The translations under genes and the position numbers were made by a program. From contig NZ_JXXU01000048.1 in the NCBI RefSeq assembly GCF_000967495.1, positions 124,001-188,000 on the forward strand: a DNA stretch of 64,000 bases, read 5' to 3'. Under the pieces are notes generated by a model, which saw only the letters and a list, made by a program, of their open reading frames with translations, had not been told where the DNA came from and did not search any database. Below are positions 47,746-54,703 of this stretch, one piece after another (the stretch's first letter is position 1; the number at the start of each line of letters is the position of its first letter). This DNA comes from Vibrio neptunius. GTDB lineage: Bacteria > Pseudomonadota > Gammaproteobacteria > Enterobacterales > Vibrionaceae.

Positions 47746-48698
47746 GCCCAGGGTTTAAAACGTTTAAATATCATCATCTCTGCTTCTGCGGTGACCTTGC
47801 TTCCTAAGTACTGATAGGGCATCGCAGGACTTAACCATCGACCATAATGTTGTATATCGATAGTTTTCACCCCTTTACGGGACATTTCTTTCACCGCGCC
47901 AACTCTCAATGATTGTCCTGAAAACTTCACATTCAGTTTAAGTTTGTCACTTGCAGCTCTTAGAATTCTATAAATAGACGAATCATTCAATGGCTCAAGA
48001 CTAATATTATTGTGCTTATCAATCGCGCTGAACAAATACGTGTTTTGTCGTGGGAGGTGTCTCAGCCATCTGGTTAAATACTGGTAAGCATGATCGGAAA
48101 GCACATAATGAGAATCAGCCACAAAAACAGTACACTCAGCCATATCTAGCTTAAGGTCATTTCGGGTCAATTTCTTTAACTCGGAACGTTTTAGCATACA
48201 CTCGAACATGAGATGATAAATCGCTATATCACGTACCACTCTAATCGAGGATTTGTTGTCGAGTTTCTGTGTCAGCTGCTCAAGATGCTTTCTTTCAAAG
48301 GGAACAGCAGAGCGAGCATCACCAGATTTGTCAATTCGTAACTTAGATAATGATTGCTGTACACTAGAGTGGCTTGTAGGGTCTTTCATTGCCAATATTC
48401 TATGGATAAGAGATATTGTTACAATGTAACGCCTTAATGTTGAATACTTTCTTTGTATAGACTCTCTTTCTATAAACAATCGGACTGCGGTCGCTGAAGC
48501 GGGTAGAGCAGTGACCGATTTCTTGTGGCAATAGCTGGTAAAGAGATTCCAATCTTTTGTTAATGCTAACAGTGAGTTATCTGCATACTGACCATCTGTG
48601 AGTGAGTTCATATTGTCAACGTTTACGGCTTGAGTAAGCTGTTGAATGAATCGATTTTTTGTATCTAAATCTGTGATTGTCCTAATGTTTTTTCTCAT
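47742..48698 (-). CDS. Tyrosine recombinase-like site-specific integrase
   Basis: A 318-residue protein with a SAM-like N-terminal DNA-binding part and a catalytic domain. Catalytic features: Arg in ECMLKRSELKKL, the R-box GQSLRVGAVKEMSRKG (Arg present, but Gln where His is usual), IQHYGRWLS and the nucleophile Tyr in PYQYLG. The first His change is tolerated in some recombinases, so activity is uncertain. No att repeats or cargo are evident beside it, and it lies about 1 kb from dif; it may be a resident terminus gene. Confidence 0.8.
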   Translation of the reverse strand: MRKNIRTITDLDTKNRFIQQLTQAVNVDNMNSLTDGQYADNSLLALTKDWNLFTSYCHKKSVTALPASATAVRLFIERESIQRKYSTLRRYIVTISLIHRILAMKDPTSHSSVQQSLSKLRIDKSGDARSAVPFERKHLEQLTQKLDNKSSIRVVRDIAIYHLMFECMLKRSELKKLTRNDLKLDMAECTVFVADSHYVLSDHAYQYLTRWLRHLPRQNTYLFSAIDKHNNISLEPLNDSSIYRILRAASDKLKLNVKFSGQSLRVGAVKEMSRKGVKTIDIQHYGRWLSPAMPYQYLGSKVTAEAEMMIFKRFKPWA

Positions 48699-48790
48699 TT
48701 AAGCGCACTATAACAATATTATCCTTGTCCAATATACTTGATTAAGGGCGATATACAATTATTATTAATTTAACTCATTACTAAATAAAT

Positions 48791-49168
48791 ATGACTATGG
48801 CTGCTGCGACATATCGAGGTTTCACCCTCAAGACTGCTGGAAGTTCTACCGATGTATGGCAAGTACAGATAAAAAACCATGTTTTATCTGGAAGCATGCC
48901 AGCAGTAAAAAAGAGTATTGATTGGTTTTGTGATACTGCCACAATAATAGACCCCAAGGAGTTTGGCTCGCTGGGAAATAAAAAGCAGGCAGAAAACAAT
49001 CCATCTCAAGAGAACTTTCACGGTTACACCATAAAAAATGATACTGGCGATCCTAACTCTTGGTACTGTTTCTTCAATGGAAAGCTAATTAAAGGCGGAA
49101 AGCTTGCGATCCAGAAGCATATAGAGGCATACTTGCTGGCCAAACAAAAAGCCGAACAGAAGAAGTAG
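48791..49168 (+). CDS. DUF3319-like protein
   Basis: A 125-residue protein with two similar halves: YRGFTLKTAGSSTDVWQVQI with a later SGSMPAVKKSIDWF, and HGYTIKNDTGDPNSWYCFFN with a later KGGKLAIQKHIEAY. The repeat is visible by eye. It matches my memory of DUF3319, a Vibrio family. Six bases separate it from the SUI1 gene, so the two are likely cotranscribed. Function unknown. Confidence 0.78.
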   Translation: MTMAAATYRGFTLKTAGSSTDVWQVQIKNHVLSGSMPAVKKSIDWFCDTATIIDPKEFGSLGNKKQAENNPSQENFHGYTIKNDTGDPNSWYCFFNGKLIKGGKLAIQKHIEAYLLAKQKAEQKK

Positions 49169-49174
49169 TTATTC

Positions 49175-49486
49175 ATGAGTCTTGTTTATTCGACAGAAGT
49201 TGGTCGCATCAAACCTGAAGAAGAAAAAGTCCAGCGACCGAAAGGCGACGGGATCGTTCGTATCCAGCGTCAAACGAAAGGACGCAAAGGTAAAGGTGTG
49301 TGTATTGTCTCGGGACTGGATCTGGATGACGCACCACTTAAACTATTAGCCGCTGAGTTAAAGAAAGTTTGTGGATGTGGCGGTTCCGTCAAAGATGGCA
49401 ACATTGAAATCCAAGGTGATGCCAGAGATAAGATCAAGGCGCATCTTGAAAAGAAAGGCCATACAGTCAAACTTGCCGGTGGCTGA
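49175..49486 (+). CDS. yciH: SUI1/YciH family translation factor
   Basis: A 103-residue eIF1/SUI1-like protein: VRIQRQTKGRKGKGVCIVSG, then AAELKKVCGCGGSVKDGNIEIQG and ARDKIKAHLEKKGHTVKLAGG are the family core. It is expected to act on start-codon selection or ribosome handling. Last host gene before dif on this side; a terminator hairpin follows. Confidence 0.9.
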   Translation: MSLVYSTEVGRIKPEEEKVQRPKGDGIVRIQRQTKGRKGKGVCIVSGLDLDDAPLKLLAAELKKVCGCGGSVKDGNIEIQGDARDKIKAHLEKKGHTVKLAGG

Positions 49487-49592
49487 ATCTTAACTAATAA
49501 AAGTTAGGTTAATCTTTGATTAAACTAAATGTTTATTAGGTATTTTATGGTAAATAGCATTATGTTTAATGACTAAGCCAATAGAGAGTCGA

Positions 49593-49620
49593 AGAAAGCA
49601 CTTGTGCAAGAGTGCTTTCT
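49593..49620. terminator. Hairpin between yciH and dif
   Basis: Stem AGAAAGCAC/GTGCTTTCT with a 10-base loop, just before the dif site. It may end yciH or the leftward phage repressor transcript. Confidence 0.65.
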
Positions 49621-49634
49621 ATTTGTAGTTTTGC

Positions 49635-49662
49635 ATTTAACATAACGTACATAATGCGCACT
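49635..49662 (-). other. dif-type XerCD site (left end of the prophage, attL)
   Basis: Read on the minus strand it is AGTGCGCATTA (XerC arm, 49652-49662), TGTACG centre and TTATGTTAAAT (XerD arm, 49635-49645). From memory this differs from the V. cholerae dif1 sequence by one base in the centre. It marks the chromosome dimer-resolution site and the entry point of the filamentous phage to its right. The TAA stop of the phage repressor gene is the one in the XerD arm. Confidence 0.9.
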
Positions 49663-50005
49663 TAGATAACGCTTCTGTAGGGCTGCCAATCCACATAGCC
49701 AATCCCATGCAAGCTATTGATATTCCTTGTAAACCGTGCCCGTTAAACTTTTTTGCGATGCTTTCCCACATCGCTTTGATGTCTGGGTTATCGTTGCGAT
49801 CAGCGTGGCAACCCAATAATGCTAGCTCAGGGTCAATTCCTGCGTTTTCAGCTAGAAAAACTGCTTCTGCATCAGATATATAGCGGCGGCCTTTACGCAT
49901 TTCACTGATTCTAGAGGCCTTCACGTTTAGGTCATGCGCTATTTGTTTGTCTTGTAGGTAGTTTTGAGCCTTTTTATAGGCATCTAATAACTGACTTTGG
50001 TACAT
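49637..50005 (-). CDS. Phage repressor, DUF3693-like helix-turn-helix protein
   Basis: A 122-residue regulator whose N-terminal helix-turn-helix (DKQIAHDLNVKASRISEMRKG) is followed by ISDAEAVFLAENAGIDPELA, the pattern of RstR-position repressors in Vibrio inoviruses. GGAGG precedes the ATG. Three operators lie just upstream. Its final residues SKCALCTLC and the TAA are read through the dif site itself (XerC arm, centre, XerD arm), so its C-terminus depends on integration. Expected role: silencing the rightward phage promoter. Confidence 0.85.
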   Translation of the reverse strand: MYQSQLLDAYKKAQNYLQDKQIAHDLNVKASRISEMRKGRRYISDAEAVFLAENAGIDPELALLGCHADRNDNPDIKAMWESIAKKFNGHGLQGISIACMGLAMWIGSPTEALSKCALCTLC

Positions 50006-50041
50006 AGCAATTCCTCCTTTAACTGGATTCTAGCTCATTGG

Positions 50042-50102
50042 TTACGAATTTTCGTATCTTGCGGTTACGAATTATCGTAATTAGACTTACGAAAAATCGT
50101 AA
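50042..50102. promoter_or_regulatory. Three tandem repressor operators
   Basis: Three near-identical palindromes, TTACGAATTTTCGTAT (50042), TTACGAATTATCGTAA (50065) and TTACGAAAAATCGTAA (50087). Their centres are 23 and 22 bases apart, two helical turns, so bound dimers would lie on one face of the DNA. They lie between the leftward repressor and the rightward replication genes and probably bind the adjacent repressor. Confidence 0.88.
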
Positions 50103-50122
50103 TCCTCACCAAGGGGCTCAAA

Positions 50123-50677
50123 TTGAAAACTCTAAACTTATCAAACGCGATCATCTTGGACACTGAGACCACGGGTCTGGATTCTAACGCTCGTATTGTT
50201 GAAATCTCAGGTATTTGCGCGGTCACTGGTGACGTGCTGTTTAATGAGTTGGTTAATCCGCTGTCTCCAATTCCTGCTGAGGCGCAAGCCATTCATGGTA
50301 TTACGAATGAAGACGTTGCCACTAAACGCACGTTTGATGTGGTTTGGAATGACATTAAATCCCATCTTTTCGAAAATAATGTTCTGATTTACAACTTCGA
50401 TTATGACTACCGTCTTATTGAGCAATCTTTGTCTGATTTTGATTATCCGACACAAAACCTTCCTCACTTCTTGTCTGGCCAATGCGCCATGCTCTGGTAC
50501 GCCGAATACTTCGGTGACTGGAACGACTATCACGACAACTACCGCTGGCAAAAGCTCGTCAATGCGTGCTTGCAACAAGGCATTGATACGTCTGACCTGA
50601 CCGCTCACCGCGCTCTGGCTGACTGTGAAATGACTCGCCGCCTTATTCATGCTGTTAACGCTAAGTTAGGAGCGTAA
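50123..50677 (+). CDS. DEDD-family 3'-5' exonuclease (DnaQ-like)
   Basis: A 184-residue exonuclease domain protein. Motif Exo I is AIILDTETTGLDSNARIVEI, Exo II is in NNVLIYNFDYDYRLIEQ, and Exo III is TAHRALADCEMTRRLI with the catalytic His four residues before Asp (DEDDh type). It starts at TTG, with the operators just upstream, and is the first gene of the rightward phage transcript, three bases before the next gene. It may trim or degrade DNA during rolling-circle replication or act against competitors; such a gene is not part of the inovirus core. Confidence 0.88.
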   Translation: MKTLNLSNAIILDTETTGLDSNARIVEISGICAVTGDVLFNELVNPLSPIPAEAQAIHGITNEDVATKRTFDVVWNDIKSHLFENNVLIYNFDYDYRLIEQSLSDFDYPTQNLPHFLSGQCAMLWYAEYFGDWNDYHDNYRWQKLVNACLQQGIDTSDLTAHRALADCEMTRRLIHAVNAKLGA

Positions 50678-50680
50678 TTC

Positions 50681-50905
50681 ATGCCCTTTGCATCTAAACC
50701 TCTACGCAAATCGCCTGTGTACTTCGAGCACCATGCTGACGGCTTCTGGTGTTCGATTGATGGTATTCCTGAGTACTTCAAAACCAAACACGAAATGTAT
50801 CTGTATGCGTGTGAATCAGACCGAGAACTGATTGAAATTACTCACGAAAACGAACCTGAACTGCGTGCCAATGGTGCTTTTGAGCGAGTGTTTCACGATG
50901 AATAG
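50681..50905 (+). CDS. Small phage protein before the replication gene
   Basis: A 74-residue acidic protein, PVYFEHHADGFWCSIDGIPE, with no motif I recognise. It starts right after the exonuclease stop with AGGAGCG upstream, and its end overlaps the replication gene start by eight bases, so it belongs to the early operon. Confidence 0.75.
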   Translation: MPFASKPLRKSPVYFEHHADGFWCSIDGIPEYFKTKHEMYLYACESDRELIEITHENEPELRANGAFERVFHDE

Positions 50906-52157
50906 AACGGTTATCGATTATGTGAGCTTTTCAGGCTCCCCGCTGCTCTTAGAACGCTGCAAGGAAATGGCAAAGCAACGTTTTTGTCTTGAGCAAATCA
51001 ATGAGTTTCAGTCTCAGAATGCGGTGGCTATTAAGCACCGTGAACAGACTAAAATCATGCACTTTGCGGAAAACTTGGCTAATGAGTTGGGTGATTTTGA
51101 TTCTCAAGATTTTGCTAACCGTGATTTGTACTTTGCTGCCATTGACAAGGAATTGCGTGACGCGGACTTGGTTGTGAATACGGATGTGTCATTCAATGAG
51201 TGTTACCAGCACCTTATCTCAAACATTGGTATCGATATGCTCGATACGCTTTGTCATGGTGAAATTGAGTCTTTCCTTGAGCTGCTTGAGGATGAGATTA
51301 GCTACGAAAAAACCAACGTCTGGACCCTTGAGCGTCGAGGTGGTTTTTCAGGATATCGCTATTCTGCAAAGCTTCTTTGTAACGGCTCTCAGGCGGGTTT
51401 AGTTGCTTGGGGTGCGGCCAACTTTGGTTATTACGTGTCCTTTTCTGGTAAAGGTTGTGAGGCCATTAACATGGAGGCCCTTCACAAGGCTTTGAATCAA
51501 ATGATGGGTGCAAAACTCACTCGTGTTGACCTCGCTCTGGATGATCTTCAAGGCAATGTCACTATTGATGATATTAAGCAAAAGTACATTGATGGTGAAT
51601 TTATCACTCGCGGTACTCCGCCTAGCTGGGGTGAGTTCTGGGGTGGAAAAGGCATGAGTAAGGAAGACCGCAAAAAATGCGGTTTGGTCCCTGACGCGGG
51701 TCATACCTTCTATGTTGGTGCTCGTGAGAACGGAAAGATTTTCCGCGCTTACGATAAGGCGGCTCAACTGAAGTGTGAAGAGTATCCAAACTGGAACCGC
51801 TTTGAGGTTCAGATAGGAAATCGTTACAGGGTAATTCCTCTTGATATATTGATTAACCCCGACCCTTATTTCGCAGGTGCTTACCCTGCCCTTGCTACTT
51901 TGTTGGACGATGTGGAGCCTATCCGCATCTCAACCACCAAGATTCAATTCATGACCTCATTTGATAATGCGGTCAAACACGCTCGCGTTCAGTATGGAAA
52001 GCTGGTCAATGCCATGCGCCAACTGTACGACGACGATAAACACATCATCGAGACTCTCACCAAGGGACTCGAATTAACAGATATCCCCGACCGCATTAAC
52101 TTTCCAGTCGGTCGGGACTTCCACCTAGAAGAAACTGGAGAAATATTATGCCATTAA
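50898..52157 (+). CDS. Phage replication initiation protein (RstA-like)
   Basis: A 419-residue replication protein of the rolling-circle type found in CTX-like inoviruses (Rep_trans-like). Supporting strings are YVSFSGKGCEAINMEALHKA and MGAKLTRVDLALDDLQGNV, then FYVGARENGKIFRAYDKAAQ and NRFEVQIGNRYRVIPLDIL. The ATG at 50898 overlaps the upstream gene; an earlier frame extension of 22 codons is disfavoured by composition. It should nick the plus-strand origin of the phage. Confidence 0.85.
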   Translation: MNRTVIDYVSFSGSPLLLERCKEMAKQRFCLEQINEFQSQNAVAIKHREQTKIMHFAENLANELGDFDSQDFANRDLYFAAIDKELRDADLVVNTDVSFNECYQHLISNIGIDMLDTLCHGEIESFLELLEDEISYEKTNVWTLERRGGFSGYRYSAKLLCNGSQAGLVAWGAANFGYYVSFSGKGCEAINMEALHKALNQMMGAKLTRVDLALDDLQGNVTIDDIKQKYIDGEFITRGTPPSWGEFWGGKGMSKEDRKKCGLVPDAGHTFYVGARENGKIFRAYDKAAQLKCEEYPNWNRFEVQIGNRYRVIPLDILINPDPYFAGAYPALATLLDDVEPIRISTTKIQFMTSFDNAVKHARVQYGKLVNAMRQLYDDDKHIIETLTKGLELTDIPDRINFPVGRDFHLEETGEILCH

Positions 52158-52462
52158 CAGTTGTTGTCATCGGTTGTGAACACTCTCAAGGTCTATCCAA
52201 AAAGGATGACCGTCCTTACAACTTTGCTCAGGTGAATTACCTCGCCTCTAACGAGGGCTGGAAATCAGAGAAAGGCGAATGTAAGCCTGTCGGTTTGGTT
52301 CAAAAGCAAATTGCAATGAACCCTAACCCGTCTCTGGTTGCGGCCTTCAAAGAACTTGAAGCGCAATTCCCTATGATGTGTGAGCTTCATCTTGATGCTG
52401 ACCCTCAGAATCCGGCACGAAATATTGTTGTCGATATCAAGCCTGTTACTGGTAAGGCTTAA
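52148..52462 (+). CDS. Probable phage ssDNA-binding protein (gene V / RstB position)
   Basis: A 104-residue beta-rich protein, MPLTVVVIGCEHSQGLSKKD with YNFAQVNYLASNEGW, that overlaps the end of the replication gene by ten bases. Its size and place between RstA and the coat genes match pV/RstB-type ssDNA-binding proteins. Assigned by position and size; no diagnostic motif is certain. Confidence 0.65.
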   Translation: MPLTVVVIGCEHSQGLSKKDDRPYNFAQVNYLASNEGWKSEKGECKPVGLVQKQIAMNPNPSLVAAFKELEAQFPMMCELHLDADPQNPARNIVVDIKPVTGKA

Positions 52463-52465
52463 CGC

Positions 52466-52690
52466 ATGGCTAAGTGTGTAATCGAGCAAAGCGGCTATTT
52501 GGTCACATCGCCTAGCGTGTGCGATTACATGATTTTGACCTCTGAGGAAGTTAACCAACTTACACAGTCTTTCTCAGGGTCACTCACTATCGATTCTGAC
52601 CTTTACCAGCTTGTTTCAGGGTATCTATTGCTCTCGTTTGTCTCAGGTCATGTACTGGGAAGGATCGTAAAAACTCTGGGGCGCAAATAG
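52466..52690 (+). CDS. Small phage membrane protein (possible minor coat)
   Basis: A 74-residue protein with a polar N-terminal half and a hydrophobic C-terminal span (LYQLVSGYLLLSFVSGHVLG) followed by basic residues (RIVKTLGRK). It starts three bases after the ssDNA-binding gene and precedes the major coat gene, a position typical of small coat proteins. Confidence 0.65.
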   Translation: MAKCVIEQSGYLVTSPSVCDYMILTSEEVNQLTQSFSGSLTIDSDLYQLVSGYLLLSFVSGHVLGRIVKTLGRK

Positions 52691-52718
52691 CCCTAAATAA
52701 CTCACTAACAACGGAAAT

Positions 52719-52943
52719 ATGATTATGAAATACCTAAATATGGCTAAAAAACATGGTTCAAAAATCGCACTAGGTTCTGCTGCTTTTATATCAAGTTCTG
52801 CTTTTGCTGATGATGCTATCGGTACTGCTATTTCAGCGGCTGTCGAAGCGGGCAAGGCAAATTATACCTTAGTTGTCATTGGCCTTATTACTCTCTCTGC
52901 GCTTGCCTTTGGCCTTGGCCGTATCACTGGTAGCATGAAATAA
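52719..52943 (+). CDS. Major coat protein (pVIII-like)
   Basis: A 74-residue precursor with a signal peptide (HGSKIALGSAAFISSSAFA, cleaved before DDAIG) and a mature part of about 45 residues: acidic/amphipathic N-terminus, hydrophobic span (YTLVVIGLITLSALAFGLG) and a short basic tail (RITGSMK). This is the classical inovirus major coat layout. The start may be the ATG at 52719 or at 52725. Confidence 0.9.
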   Translation: MIMKYLNMAKKHGSKIALGSAAFISSSAFADDAIGTAISAAVEAGKANYTLVVIGLITLSALAFGLGRITGSMK

Positions 52944-52952
52944 GGTGCTCTT

Positions 52953-53051
52953 ATGGTTAGCCTAGTATCGGACGTTGTAACGATTGTTCTGGCTATATCG
53001 GTCTTTTCAGCGTTTCTCTATGGCTTTTACACTGGTGTTAACGCCTCCTAG
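52953..53051 (+). CDS. Small coat-like membrane protein (pVII/pIX-like)
   Basis: A 32-residue frame, MVSLVSDVVTIVLAISVFSA then FLYGFYTGVNAS, a single hydrophobic span with AAGGTG before the ATG. It follows the major coat gene by nine bases. Size and character match the tip proteins pVII/pIX of filamentous phages. Its stop lies inside the following terminator hairpin. Confidence 0.75.
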   Translation: MVSLVSDVVTIVLAISVFSAFLYGFYTGVNAS

Positions 53052-53066
53052 TTTGGGGGCGTTTTT
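53041..53066 (+). terminator. Terminator after the coat genes
   Basis: Stem ACGCC with GGCGT around TCCTAGTTTGGG, and a T-run. A terminator at this place, after the highly expressed coat genes and before the adsorption gene, is known in filamentous phages. It would let coat mRNA exceed the downstream mRNA. Confidence 0.75.
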
Positions 53067-53081
53067 CTTCTGGGTCCTTCT

Positions 53082-54353
53082 ATGCGTAGCGCAATTAACA
53101 CACTTCTCGTTCTCCTTTCCCTTATGACTGCCTTGCTTATCTCTGCGTCATCTTATGCTTCAAGTTGTCCTATTGGTGATACACCTTCTTTAAAGTTTCC
53201 TGCTGGTACATCCAAGGTTAATTCTGCCTGTGTTGACGGTTGCAAGGCTGTTGAGGGCTTTAACGGTCAGAATACATGGGTATGTAATGACAGTTACTGT
53301 ACTGCTTATTACACAACGACAGGCGAAAGTTGTACGGGTGAGGACGACACGGACGGTAGTTGTGACGATACGGGAAACTGCACGCCAGATGATAACGGTG
53401 ATGGTGACAATACCGATTGTGGTGGCGGTGTTTGTGATTATCCTGCCGACATTAGAAGTTTGCACGATGCGATTAATTTCGCTGAGGAGGGAAGTTTTAA
53501 TGTTGCAGATAAGCCTGCTATTGGTTTGAAAAGGACTCAAATCCTCTCTGTTCGCTCTGGTATTATTGGGGCCAATTACACAAGAAGATTGCTTGATAAG
53601 TTGGAGCAAGTCCGTTCAGAGAATTTCTCTGATATGGATGCCTCACTTGGCACCATAAAGGACAAAACCAATTCTATTGAAGGTAAGATGAATAGCATCT
53701 CGCTCAATGTTCATAACATGGCTGATGATGCTGACCAATCCGCCAATGCTCTTAATCAAATCAGTAATAAGCTTGACCAGCTTATCGAAAACACAAAGCC
53801 CGAAGAGGAGCCGGATTGTACTCCTGTGCCTCCTTTGGGCTTGCCCCCTCCAGATTGTATCCCTCAGCCCTCCGGCGTTGAAATGAAGTTAGATGGTATC
53901 AGCAACACATTGATTAACAACGGAGTTAACGCCTCCTTAACGGGTCAGGAAATTAAATCCTCTATTGATGGTTTGTCCAATGACCTCAAAGACATTAAAG
54001 ATGCGCTTTCTGATGATGGCTTCGAGCAACGCGACCCAATTGGTAGGGTCGATTTTAGTGAAAATCCTCTCTATGACGAATCCAAAATTGAGGCGATAGA
54101 GAAGGAAGTCGAGGACCTTGAGAAGGCGTATGACGAGAAGATTAAACAATTTCAGAGTTTGATTGGCTTCGATGAGTCCAAATTGAACGATGGTAAATTC
54201 GTTAATCATGCTTTGAATTTTCGTTTAGCTAATGGGGTAACGTTTACGGGTGTTTCTAGCGTTCTTCCTGCCTTGGTGGATATCTCTTACTGGATAGCCA
54301 ACGCCCTTTTATTTATGGCCGTCATTGTTGGCCTTCGACAATTAGGTAATTGA
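53082..54353 (+). CDS. Phage adsorption / tip protein (pIII-like)
   Basis: A 423-residue exported protein: signal peptide (LLVLLSLMTALLISASSYAS), a Cys-rich N-terminal domain (VDGCKAVEGFNGQNTWVCND), an Asp/Gly-rich linker (GEDDTDGSCDDTGNC ... DDNGDGDNTDC), helix-prone middle (KDKTNSIEGKMNSI, NQISNKLDQLIEN), a Pro-rich link, and a C-terminal membrane anchor (YWIANALLFMAVIVGLRQLG). That is the order of pIII/OrfU proteins, which bind the host pilus and Tol proteins. Host range is not deducible. Confidence 0.87.
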   Translation: MRSAINTLLVLLSLMTALLISASSYASSCPIGDTPSLKFPAGTSKVNSACVDGCKAVEGFNGQNTWVCNDSYCTAYYTTTGESCTGEDDTDGSCDDTGNCTPDDNGDGDNTDCGGGVCDYPADIRSLHDAINFAEEGSFNVADKPAIGLKRTQILSVRSGIIGANYTRRLLDKLEQVRSENFSDMDASLGTIKDKTNSIEGKMNSISLNVHNMADDADQSANALNQISNKLDQLIENTKPEEEPDCTPVPPLGLPPPDCIPQPSGVEMKLDGISNTLINNGVNASLTGQEIKSSIDGLSNDLKDIKDALSDDGFEQRDPIGRVDFSENPLYDESKIEAIEKEVEDLEKAYDEKIKQFQSLIGFDESKLNDGKFVNHALNFRLANGVTFTGVSSVLPALVDISYWIANALLFMAVIVGLRQLGN

Positions 54354-54354
54354 T

Positions 54355-54699
54355 ATGGAAACTATTCTAAGTCTTCTCCAGAGTCTGGGTGATGCAGGTC
54401 AGACGGTGGTCGATTTTTTTCATGCTGCTCCTAGCTGGTTTGAACAAATCTTTATCTATCTCAATGCTTGGTACGTCAAGATTCGCCTTGTCATCTTGAT
54501 CAAGTATCTAGAGCTTACCTACCGCACGGCTGAGTATCTTCTGAATGAAATTGGAGTTACTCAGTTAATCATTGATACCTTTAACGCCTTACCTAGTGAG
54601 GTTCGTTTCTACGCGTTTCTTTTCAAAGTCCCTCAAGCTATTAGCATCTATTTGAATTTCATTGCGACGGGCTTTGTGATCAAAATAACGAGGATGTAA
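54355..54699 (+). CDS. Minor coat protein pVI-like (DUF2523-like)
   Basis: A 114-residue membrane protein with hydrophobic segments at about 25-50 and near the C-terminus (VPQAISIYLNFIATGFVIKI). Placed between the pIII-like and Zot genes, starting one base after the former, as pVI is in other inoviruses. Confidence 0.8.
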   Translation: METILSLLQSLGDAGQTVVDFFHAAPSWFEQIFIYLNAWYVKIRLVILIKYLELTYRTAEYLLNEIGVTQLIIDTFNALPSEVRFYAFLFKVPQAISIYLNFIATGFVIKITRM

Positions 54700-54703
54700 C
54701 CCC

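Noticed and set aside
49437..49660. tRNA or tmRNA as phage attachment site
   Set aside because: No cloverleaf is visible; the dif site explains the integration.
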